From positions 1 through 64,000 of the forward strand of contig NZ_JAIZZN010000021.1 in NCBI RefSeq assembly GCF_020443565.1: a stretch of 64,000 bases of DNA, written 5' to 3'. Source of the DNA: Clostridium sp. CS001 (GTDB lineage: Bacteria; Bacillota; Clostridia; Clostridiales; Clostridiaceae). Below the pieces are notes generated by a model that was given only the letters and a program-made list of their open reading frames with translations, did no database searches and was not told the DNA's origin. A program made the translations under genes and the position numbers. This document shows positions 8,257 through 15,178 of the stretch, one piece after another (the stretch's first letter is position 1; the number at the start of each line of letters is the position of its first letter).

Positions 8257-9495
8257 ATGAAAAAAATTAAGCACTTAAAATGTTCCAAATGTGGCAGTGT
8301 TGTAGGTGAAGAGGTTATGTATAATTGCCCACACTGTGGCACAGAAGGTACTCTTGATGTTATTTATAACATGGATATTGTTAAAGAGGAATTGACTAAA
8401 GAATACTTAAAAGAAAATAAAGATAACAATATATGGAGGTACCTTCCAATTCTTCCCTTGGAGGGATTAACAGGAGCAGCACCCCTTCAAATAGGGATGT
8501 CGCCTTTGTATAAGTCTAGCAGGCTAGAGGAACTTCTAAATATAAAAAATGTGTATGTTAAAGATGAAGGGAGAAATCCTACTGCTTCTTTTAAGGATAG
8601 AGCTTCAGCTATTGGTGTTGCAAAAGCTATAGAACTTAAAAAGAATGTAATATGCGCTGCCTCTACAGGGAATGCAGCATCTTCAGTATCTGGTTTTGCG
8701 GCCTGTATGGGTATTGAAAATTATATTTTTGTCCCTGAGACAATACCAGAAGGAAAGCTTGCTCAACTTTTAGTATTTGGAAGCAAAGTAATTTTAGTTG
8801 ATGGAGATTATGATACAGCATTTGATTTCTGCTTAAAAGCTGTAAATCACTTTGGCTGGTATAACCGGAGTTGTGCTATTAATCCTTATTTGGTTGAGGG
8901 TAAAAAAACAGCAGCTTTTGAAATATGTGAACAACTTGATTTTAAAGTGCCTGATAAGGTAATTATGTCCGTTGGGGATGGGTGTTCTATTGCAGGAGTA
9001 TGGAAGGGCTTTAAGGAGTTCTATGAACTTGGATTAATAGACAAGCTACCAGTAATGGTATCAGTACAAGCAGAGGGATCAAATCCTGTGAATAGAGCCT
9101 TTAGAAGTAATAAAAAGGAATTTGATTATATTCCTCCAAGAACAATAGCAGATAGCATTTCCGTTGGAATACCAAGGAATGGGTACAAGGCTCTTAATGC
9201 GTTAAATGAAAGTAATGGAATTGCAGTAGATGTAAGCGATGAAGAAATATTAAATGCCATGACAGTTCTTGCAAGACATACTGGAGTATTTGGTGAACCA
9301 GCTGGCGTAACAGCATTTGCAGGACTTATGAAACTTGCAAGTGGAGGAACTATCAGGCGAGATGAAAGTGTGGCTTTTGTGGTTTCAGGTAGCGGACTTA
9401 AGGATGTAAAATCAGCTCAAATGGCTGTTTCAAAACCGCAAAAAATTAAACCAGACCTAGATGTACTTATTGATTATTTAGAAGAGAATAAATAA
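8257..9495 (+). CDS. Threonine-synthase-like PLP enzyme with N-terminal zinc ribbon
   Basis: A fold-type II PLP enzyme related to threonine synthase. The first ~30 residues hold two CxxC pairs (CSKCG and CPHCG), a zinc-ribbon lead. The PLP lysine motif is ASFKDRAS and the phosphate-binding region is STGNAASS; GSGLKD near the C-terminus matches the family's cofactor loop. It shares a transcript with the PLP enzyme 29 bases downstream and is controlled by the sigma-54 promoter. Threonine synthases normally sit with amino-acid biosynthesis genes. Here, pairing with a second PLP enzyme under sigma-54 control suggests amino-acid catabolism instead. The substrate cannot be assigned from sequence. 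Confidence 0.8.
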   Translation: MKKIKHLKCSKCGSVVGEEVMYNCPHCGTEGTLDVIYNMDIVKEELTKEYLKENKDNNIWRYLPILPLEGLTGAAPLQIGMSPLYKSSRLEELLNIKNVYVKDEGRNPTASFKDRASAIGVAKAIELKKNVICAASTGNAASSVSGFAACMGIENYIFVPETIPEGKLAQLLVFGSKVILVDGDYDTAFDFCLKAVNHFGWYNRSCAINPYLVEGKKTAAFEICEQLDFKVPDKVIMSVGDGCSIAGVWKGFKEFYELGLIDKLPVMVSVQAEGSNPVNRAFRSNKKEFDYIPPRTIADSISVGIPRNGYKALNALNESNGIAVDVSDEEILNAMTVLARHTGVFGEPAGVTAFAGLMKLASGGTIRRDESVAFVVSGSGLKDVKSAQMAVSKPQKIKPDLDVLIDYLEENK

Positions 9496-9523
9496 AATTC
9501 ATATATTAAGAGGAGGGTTTTAA

Positions 9524-11005
9524 ATGAAGAATTTAATAGATTTAACTATCAATGAGGAACAACTTAAAAAAACCGTAGAAAGTGCTAAGGAAAGAAATGT
9601 TATTATCCCAACACTAGCTCAAATGAAAGATCCTAGTAAGATACCAGCAGAAATCAAAGAGAAACTTGAAAAAACAGGTTTATGGGATGTTGACCCAGTT
9701 AATTTGTTCAGAATCTCTTGGAAGAACCAACCTGTAAAAGAAGGAGGATTGTACAATGACCTTCCAAATTATATAGAAATTCCTTCATCAATATCAGGGG
9801 TTAAAGCAAGGATATTTGCTATGGTTGGAAAGTACTTCCCAGTGGGATGTCATAAGGTTGGGGCAAGTTTTGCATGTCTAGTTCCAAAACTAGTTACTGG
9901 ACAATTTGATCCTACTTTTCATGAAGCAGTTTGGCCATCAACAGGCAACTATTGCCGTGGTGGAGCATATAACTCTGCATTACTTGGATGCAAAGCAGTT
10001 GCCATATTACCTGAAAATATGAGTAAAGAGCGTTTTGACTGGTTATCAAAAGTTGCTGGAGAAGTTATTGCAACTCCTGGTTGTGAAAGTAATGTAAAAG
10101 AAATTTATGACAAAACGTGGGAACTAAGAAGAACTAGAGATAATGTTGTGATATTTAACCAATTTGGTGAACTTGGTAATCATTTATGGCATTATGAAGT
10201 AACTGGAAATGCAATGAATGACATTATAAAAGCTGAAGCTGGTGAAAATGGAAGACTAGCTGGTGTATGTTTAACTTCAGGTTCTGCAGGTACACTTGGA
10301 AGTGGAGACTTCTTAAAAGATCAATATCCAAATGCTAAAATTGCAGTTGGTGAAGCGCTTCAATGCCCAACAATGCTTAACAATGGTTTTGGTGATCATA
10401 GAATTGAAGGTATTGGCGATAAACATATTCCTTGGATTCATAATGTAAAAAATACAGATATGGTTATGGCTATAGATGACAATGATGCTTTGGCTATGTT
10501 TAGACTCTTTAATGAACCATCAGGTCAGGAGTACTTAAAGGAGCAAGGTATTTCAGAAGAGTTAATTTCTAAACTTGCATATGTGGGTATATCTGGTGCA
10601 GCAAATATTCTAATGTGCATTAAATTTGCGAAGTATTATGAGTTAACTGAAAATGATATGGTAATGACTGTTCTTACGGATTCTGCTGAGATGTATGGAT
10701 CAAGAATGGAAGAGATGGAAGTAGAAAGAGGAAGAAAATATAGCGCATTTGATTCAGCTATAGATCATAATAGAAGTGTTTTAGGTCTTAGAACAGATAG
10801 TATGGAAGAACTAACATACCAAGGTAAAAAAAGAATTCATAACCTTAAGTATTACACTTGGATTGAACAACAACAATATGAGTTGGATGAACTAAATGCA
10901 CAATGGTATGATTATGATAACTATTGGGGGAAATTACACCAGATGGGACCAGAACTAGATAAACTTATCGAACAATTTAATGAAAGAACTGGATTATTAA
11001 AGTAA
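9524..11005 (+). CDS. Fold-type II PLP-dependent enzyme, unknown substrate
   Basis: A 493-residue PLP enzyme of the cysteine-synthase / threonine-dehydratase superfamily. The lysine region KVGASFACL and the SAGTLGSGD glycine loop are visible. The sequence is longer than typical cysteine synthases (about 310 residues), with extra N- and C-terminal parts. A strong AGGAGGG ribosome binding site precedes the ATG. It is the second gene of the sigma-54 unit and is closed by a strong terminator. The pair may act in sequence, or as a complex, on one amino acid. A lyase, aminomutase-associated or desulfhydrase role are all possible and I cannot choose between them. Confidence 0.75.
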   Translation: MKNLIDLTINEEQLKKTVESAKERNVIIPTLAQMKDPSKIPAEIKEKLEKTGLWDVDPVNLFRISWKNQPVKEGGLYNDLPNYIEIPSSISGVKARIFAMVGKYFPVGCHKVGASFACLVPKLVTGQFDPTFHEAVWPSTGNYCRGGAYNSALLGCKAVAILPENMSKERFDWLSKVAGEVIATPGCESNVKEIYDKTWELRRTRDNVVIFNQFGELGNHLWHYEVTGNAMNDIIKAEAGENGRLAGVCLTSGSAGTLGSGDFLKDQYPNAKIAVGEALQCPTMLNNGFGDHRIEGIGDKHIPWIHNVKNTDMVMAIDDNDALAMFRLFNEPSGQEYLKEQGISEELISKLAYVGISGAANILMCIKFAKYYELTENDMVMTVLTDSAEMYGSRMEEMEVERGRKYSAFDSAIDHNRSVLGLRTDSMEELTYQGKKRIHNLKYYTWIEQQQYELDELNAQWYDYDNYWGKLHQMGPELDKLIEQFNERTGLLK

Positions 11006-11015
11006 AATAATATTC

Positions 11016-11052
11016 AAAATACCTGTGATTAATTTAATCACAGGTATTTTTT
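11016..11052 (+). terminator. Rho-independent terminator of the sigma-54 operon
   Basis: A perfect 16-bp stem (left arm 11017-11032, right arm 11034-11049) ends in a run of T residues, directly after the PLP enzyme gene. Confidence 0.9.
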
Positions 11053-11056
11053 ATGA

Positions 11057-11115
11057 AGTGTCATCCACGTGGCAAGTGGCATGTTAAACATGCCACTTGC
11101 CACGTGGATGGCACT
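11057..11115. repeat. REP-like palindrome, copy 1
   Basis: Two 29-base arms with one mismatch around a single central A. The arms contain CACGTGGCAAGTGGCATGTT. Related copies lie at 37455-37514 (full) and 46068-46093 (half). It separates the sigma-54 operon from the transporter promoter. Confidence 0.75.
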
Positions 11116-11119
11116 AATA

Positions 11120-11230
11120 GTGCAATAAAATAACCATAGTACAAAGATTTTAAAAAAACCACAGACATAATGCGACAAAATGACGTACTTTGTGCCATAA
11201 AAAAGCCCTTTGTTCATGTATTATTAACAT
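11120..11230 (+). promoter_or_regulatory. Conserved activator-dependent promoter element, copy 1
   Basis: This ~110-bp element recurs at 12713 and 35778 with no gaps across its core. It has direct half-sites GTGCAA (11120) and GTACAA (11139) 19 bp apart, a -10-like CATAAT at 11166-11171 with no recognisable -35, and TGCCAT at 11193-11198. Offsets of 19, 46 and 73 bases are the same in all three copies. It lies upstream of the first transporter gene. I infer binding of the AraC-type regulator of this locus. Confidence 0.7.
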
Positions 11231-11301
11231 TAAGTGAATCTGAAAGACTTTATTTGAATAAGGTCTTTTAGCAAAATAACAAAAATAATGGAGGTAATAT
11301 T

Positions 11302-12384
11302 ATGTCAGAAGCAGTAGCTAATTCCACTGCAGTAGCAGCTAAAAAAAAGTTATTATCAGGATTTTTTAGAAAAGGAATTACAATTGGTTTATTTTCAGGA
11401 TTTTCATATGGATTATTTTCAGCATTTTTAGCATTAGCTATGACAAAGGGGATTTGGGGAGATTGGTTTGGTGCAAATACAACTGGTTTATCTTCATTTG
11501 CCCTTGTATACGTTATTGGTGCTCTTGGCTGTGGTGTAAATGATACTTGTAGTGCAGTTTGGGCACTAATTATGGCAGGAGTTCGAGGTAAACTAGGAGA
11601 TTTCTTTAGAACTCTTAATACTAAACCAGGCCGCATGATTATGTTAGCTGCACTTATGGGTGGCCCTATTGCCAATTCAGCTTATGTTATTGGTCTTGCG
11701 TCAGCTGGTTCAATTATTGTTCCGATTTCTGCCCTTTGCCCAGCTATTGGTGCTATTTTAGGTAGAATTTTATACAAACAAGAATTAACAAAACGTATGA
11801 TTTTAGGTATTGTTATTTGTGTTTCTGCAAGTGCTTTAATTGGTATCTCAAGTATTACTGGTGGTGCACAAAAGGGTGCAGTAGTAGGCATTATAGCTGC
11901 TATTATAGCTGCTATTGGCTGGGGTATTGAAGGTTGTATAGCTGGCTATAGTACATCAATGGTAGATTCAGAGATTGGTATTACTATTCGTCAGACAACA
12001 TCAGGACTTTCAAATTTAATTATATTTATTCCTATTATAGCTATGGTAGGTGGCAACGTAGGTCTTTCATTCCAAGTTATTGGACAAGCATTTACAAGTG
12101 GTAGTGCTATGATTTGGTTTGCTGTTAGTGGTCTTTGTGCTTATCTTTCATATATGGCTTGGTACAAAGGTTCTAGTATGACTGGTGTTGCGCTTGGTAT
12201 GGCAACAAACGGAACTTACTCTTTCTTTGGTCCATTCTGCTGTTGGTTAATACTTGGTGTTGGTTTTGGTATAGAAGGTTGGACATTATCTCCTATATCT
12301 TGGTTCTGTGCTGTATTAATGGCAATTGGTATTTTAATAATCTCAATGAATCCAATGGATTTATTTAAAAAAAAGGAGGCGTAA
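11302..12384 (+). CDS. DMT/EamA-like membrane transporter of the choline locus, copy 1
   Basis: A 360-residue integral membrane protein with about ten hydrophobic segments and a short cytoplasmic N-terminus (MSEAVANSTAVAAKKKLL), resembling drug/metabolite transporter (EamA-type) permeases. It ends in basic residues. A GGAGG ribosome binding site precedes the ATG. A winged-helix-like small gene follows after 4 bases, and the same two-gene module recurs at 36089-37448 on the other side of the microcompartment genes. The promoter element it shares with the shell operon implies co-induction. Uptake of choline or another quaternary amine, or export of a product, is a reasonable inference; the substrate is untested. 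Confidence 0.8.
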   Translation: MSEAVANSTAVAAKKKLLSGFFRKGITIGLFSGFSYGLFSAFLALAMTKGIWGDWFGANTTGLSSFALVYVIGALGCGVNDTCSAVWALIMAGVRGKLGDFFRTLNTKPGRMIMLAALMGGPIANSAYVIGLASAGSIIVPISALCPAIGAILGRILYKQELTKRMILGIVICVSASALIGISSITGGAQKGAVVGIIAAIIAAIGWGIEGCIAGYSTSMVDSEIGITIRQTTSGLSNLIIFIPIIAMVGGNVGLSFQVIGQAFTSGSAMIWFAVSGLCAYLSYMAWYKGSSMTGVALGMATNGTYSFFGPFCCWLILGVGFGIEGWTLSPISWFCAVLMAIGILIISMNPMDLFKKKEA

Positions 12385-12388
12385 TTCT

Positions 12389-12655
12389 ATGAAACCACTT
12401 AATTATGCTATTTTAAAACATTTTACAAAAGTTGAATCAGCATGTGCAGACGACGTGATGGAAGCTTTAAAAGGTCAATATGCTACCTTCAAAGCCTTTA
12501 ATAAAAAGGATATTATTGCAGCTTTAATGACAGCAGAAGCCAATGGACTTCTTGAAGAAAAAAGCTTTGATATGGATAAGTCAGGTAATCTAAGGATGTA
12601 CTATCATGCAAATGATGAAGGTGCAGCTACAATTAACAATTACATTAAGGATTAA
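12389..12655 (+). CDS. Small winged-helix-like protein paired with the transporter, copy 1
   Basis: An 88-residue protein. A helical N-terminus (LNYAILKHFTK), a helix-turn-helix-like middle (KKDIIAALMTAEANGLLEE) and a short beta wing (LRMYYHANDEGAATINNYI) suggest a winged-helix fold. It follows the transporter after 4 bases, and its paralog at 37182 overlaps its transporter by 14 bases, so the pair is a conserved, translationally coupled unit. It could be a local regulator or a cytoplasmic partner of the permease. No named family is recognised. Most residues are the same in the two copies, including the C-terminal AATIN-YIKD. Confidence 0.7.
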   Translation: MKPLNYAILKHFTKVESACADDVMEALKGQYATFKAFNKKDIIAALMTAEANGLLEEKSFDMDKSGNLRMYYHANDEGAATINNYIKD

Positions 12656-12712
12656 TAATTGAATTAAGGATTAGTGATTTATGCTACTTTAACTGGGGAG
12701 TTTGTACTATTA

Positions 12713-12822
12713 GTGCAAGAAAGTACCGATAGTACAAAAACATCAAAAAAATGGTGGATATAATACTGTAAAATACCGTACTTTATGCCATTAAAGATTG
12801 TCCCGTTAAGTTATTATTAACA
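12713..12822 (+). promoter_or_regulatory. Conserved activator-dependent promoter element, copy 2
   Basis: Half-sites GTGCAA at 12713 and GTACAA at 12732, TATAAT at 12759-12764 and TGCCAT at 12786-12791, with the same offsets as the copies at 11120 and 35778. It is followed by an AT-rich leader with an imperfect AAACGTTT palindrome at 12863-12870. It drives the main microcompartment operon starting at 12914. Confidence 0.75.
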
Positions 12823-12913
12823 TAAAATCAGATAGTATTTTGATTGTAACAGATTGCTATAGAAAACGTTTTACAAGAAAATCATAAAGACAATATAAAA
12901 GGAGGAATATTTA

Positions 12914-13528
12914 GTGAGGTATTATGGAGAAGAGGCATTAGGGGTTATTGAAACATTAGGGATGGTTCCCGCAATTGAGGCGGCGGATCAAATGCTCAAG
13001 GCTGCGAATGTTGACCTAGTAGCATATGAAAACATAGGTTCCACTCTTGTAACAATTATGGTAAAGGGTGATGTTGGTGCCGTTAAAGCATCTGTAGAAG
13101 CAGGAGCAACTGCAGCAGCTGCAATAGGTACATTAACAGCACAAAATGTTATGCCTCGTCCAATTAAAGATATTGGAGACATTGTTTCAGTATATCAACT
13201 GGCTGATACAGAGGAAACATCATCGAAGGGTAAATATAGAGCTTTAGGTTTAATAGAAACATTTGGTATAGTTTTCGCTTTAGAGGCTGCAGATGCAATG
13301 TGTAAAGCTGCAGATGTTGAATTGATTGGTTTTGAAAACGTAGCTTCTGGATATATTTCTGTGTTAGTTCGTGGAGATGTAGGGGCATGTAAAGCATCTG
13401 TAGATTCTGGTATAAAAGCTGTAACAGATATGGGCGCAGAAGTTTATAGCTCAGTTGTTATTGCAAGTCCGCATCAAGACCTTGAAAAGATCATTGGACT
13501 TTATTCACTTGAAACTTTAAATCCTTAA
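12914..13528 (+). CDS. BMC-T shell protein (tandem BMC domains)
   Basis: A 204-residue shell trimer subunit made of two fused BMC domains, about residues 6-95 and 112-200. Each starts with an AL/A-LG(V/L)IET(L/F)G motif and contains a GDVGA(V/C)KAS helix start. It would tile the hexagonal facets of the compartment. Translation begins at a GTG with GGAGGAA upstream; no ATG gives a full first domain. It is the first gene of the main operon behind promoter element 2. It lacks the Cys that marks PduT, so it is the other BMC-T class. The exact pore subtype is not assignable by eye. Confidence 0.92.
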   Translation: MRYYGEEALGVIETLGMVPAIEAADQMLKAANVDLVAYENIGSTLVTIMVKGDVGAVKASVEAGATAAAAIGTLTAQNVMPRPIKDIGDIVSVYQLADTEETSSKGKYRALGLIETFGIVFALEAADAMCKAADVELIGFENVASGYISVLVRGDVGACKASVDSGIKAVTDMGAEVYSSVVIASPHQDLEKIIGLYSLETLNP

Positions 13529-13582
13529 GATATGGCTGAAATAACAGCACTTAGTTAATGAAAATGAAAAGGGGAGTCAGAA

Positions 13583-15073
13583 ATGAATATTATTGACAAT
13601 GATTTGCTCTCCATACAAGAATCTCGAATTATTTCCGAAAATGCCAGTGAAGCGCAAAAACTGTTAGCAACTTTTCCACAGGAAAAACTAGATGAGATTG
13701 TTGAATGCATGGCAGAAGAAATCGGAAAGTATGCCCGTGAACTTGCCATTATGTCATTTGATGAAACTGAGTATGGTAAATGGCAGGATAAATATATTAA
13801 AAATCGATTTGCTTGTGAGCATTTACCCAGCGTACTTCGAGGAATGCGTTGTGTAGGCATTATTAGCGAGAACACCCAAAGCAAAACCATGGACATAGGT
13901 GTACCAATGGGTGTAATTATTGCTTTATGTCCTGCAACCAGTCCTGTTTCAACTACCATCTACAAGACGTTAATTGCAATCAAGTCCGGAAATGCCATTA
14001 TCTTTTCTCCCCATCCTAGAGCGAAGAAGTCAATTTGCAAGGCACTTGATATTATGATTAGCGTAGCGGAAAGATCTGGACTTCCAGAAGGAGCACTTTC
14101 ATATTTACATACTGTGACACCTTCTGGGACAATCCAGTTAATGAATCATAAGTCAACTTCCTTGATTATGAATACAGGTGTGCCTGGAATGCTTAAAGCA
14201 GCATATAAATCTGGAAAGCCTGTGATTTATGGTGGAACTGGTAATGGGCCAGCATTTATTGAACGTACAGCTGACATTAAGCAAGCTGCTATGGATATTA
14301 TTGCTAGTAAAACCTTTGATAATGGGATTGTATCAGGAGCGGAACAATCTATTGTTGTAGATGGATGTATTGAAGCTGATGTAAAACGTGAACTACAAAG
14401 TAATGGTGCATATTTTATGACAGAGGAAGAAGCAGAAAAGCTTGGTTCTCTCTTTTACCTTTCTGATGGAAGTTTGGACTCAGAAATGGTGGGAAAATCC
14501 GCCCAGGAATTGGCCAAAAGAGCAAGTTTTTCTGTTCCTAGCAGCACAGTACTTCTGATTTCTCAGCAGAAATATGTTTCTGAGACTAATCCTTATTCTA
14601 AGGAAAAGCTTTGCCCAGTATTGGCTTATTACATTGAAGAGGATTGGATGCATGCTTGCGAAAAGTGCATTGAGCTACTGTTAAGTGAGAGGCACGGACA
14701 CACCCTTGTTATGCATTCAAAAGATGAAGATGTAATTCGCATGTTTGCATTAAAGAAACCTGTTGGTAGGGTGCTTGTTAATACACCTGCTTCCTTTGGT
14801 AGCATGGGTGCTACAACTGATTTATTTCCTGCTTTAACTTTGGGAAGTGGATCGGCGGGACAAGGCATGACATCTGATAATGTTTCCCCAATGAACCTTA
14901 TTTATATACGTAAAGTAGGATATGGTATTCGGAAGATAGAGGATATTATTGATGGAGTAAACTCAGGAGAAAAAACTCCATTGGCAACCACAAAAGAGCA
15001 ACCCAAGTATAATTCAGAGGACATACAGATGTTGCAGGAGATTTTAAAAAAAGCTCTCCAAGAGATTAAATAG
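13583..15073 (+). CDS. Aldehyde dehydrogenase homolog lacking the catalytic cysteine
   Basis: A 496-residue member of the CoA-acylating aldehyde dehydrogenase family found in microcompartments (EutE/PduP-like). It aligns residue for residue with the second copy at 25196 around the active site, but position 251 is Ser (codon TCA at 14333-14335) where the other has catalytic Cys251. The glycine-rich and SPHP segments of the cofactor site are kept, and a C-terminal amphipathic helix (about residues 476-496) after a polar linker looks like an encapsulation peptide. It lies between the BMC-T and cutC genes. It is probably structural, regulatory or CoA/NAD-binding rather than a normal dehydrogenase; residual activity is not excluded. 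Confidence 0.9.
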   Translation: MNIIDNDLLSIQESRIISENASEAQKLLATFPQEKLDEIVECMAEEIGKYARELAIMSFDETEYGKWQDKYIKNRFACEHLPSVLRGMRCVGIISENTQSKTMDIGVPMGVIIALCPATSPVSTTIYKTLIAIKSGNAIIFSPHPRAKKSICKALDIMISVAERSGLPEGALSYLHTVTPSGTIQLMNHKSTSLIMNTGVPGMLKAAYKSGKPVIYGGTGNGPAFIERTADIKQAAMDIIASKTFDNGIVSGAEQSIVVDGCIEADVKRELQSNGAYFMTEEEAEKLGSLFYLSDGSLDSEMVGKSAQELAKRASFSVPSSTVLLISQQKYVSETNPYSKEKLCPVLAYYIEEDWMHACEKCIELLLSERHGHTLVMHSKDEDVIRMFALKKPVGRVLVNTPASFGSMGATTDLFPALTLGSGSAGQGMTSDNVSPMNLIYIRKVGYGIRKIEDIIDGVNSGEKTPLATTKEQPKYNSEDIQMLQEILKKALQEIK

Positions 15074-15178
15074 CATATTGATGTGTATATAGAATGATAA
15101 ATAATAGATGTAAATTTTGAAAAACAAATATTAAATACAAAATCTAAAATAATTATGAAAGAATGAGGGGTAAGAATT

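Noticed and set aside
8257-9495. Biosynthetic threonine synthase (thrC)
   Set aside because: No homoserine kinase or dehydrogenase gene is near, and sigma-54 control with a second PLP enzyme argues for catabolism, so no gene symbol was given.
11120-11301. Sigma-54 promoter before transporter 1
   Set aside because: TGCCAT and nearby TTG-like bases do not give TGGCAC-N5-TTGC; a sigma-A type -10 with activator half-sites fits all three copies better.
12861-12874. Catabolite (cre) operator before the shell operon, and a similar site at 35925-35938
   Set aside because: Both have an AAAACG-type core but at least two mismatches to the cre consensus; too weak to list as features.
13164-13397. Long open frames antisense to the shell and enzyme genes
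   Set aside because: They lack ribosome binding sites, have unnatural compositions and are mirror frames of well-supported genes; the same holds for many others across the window.
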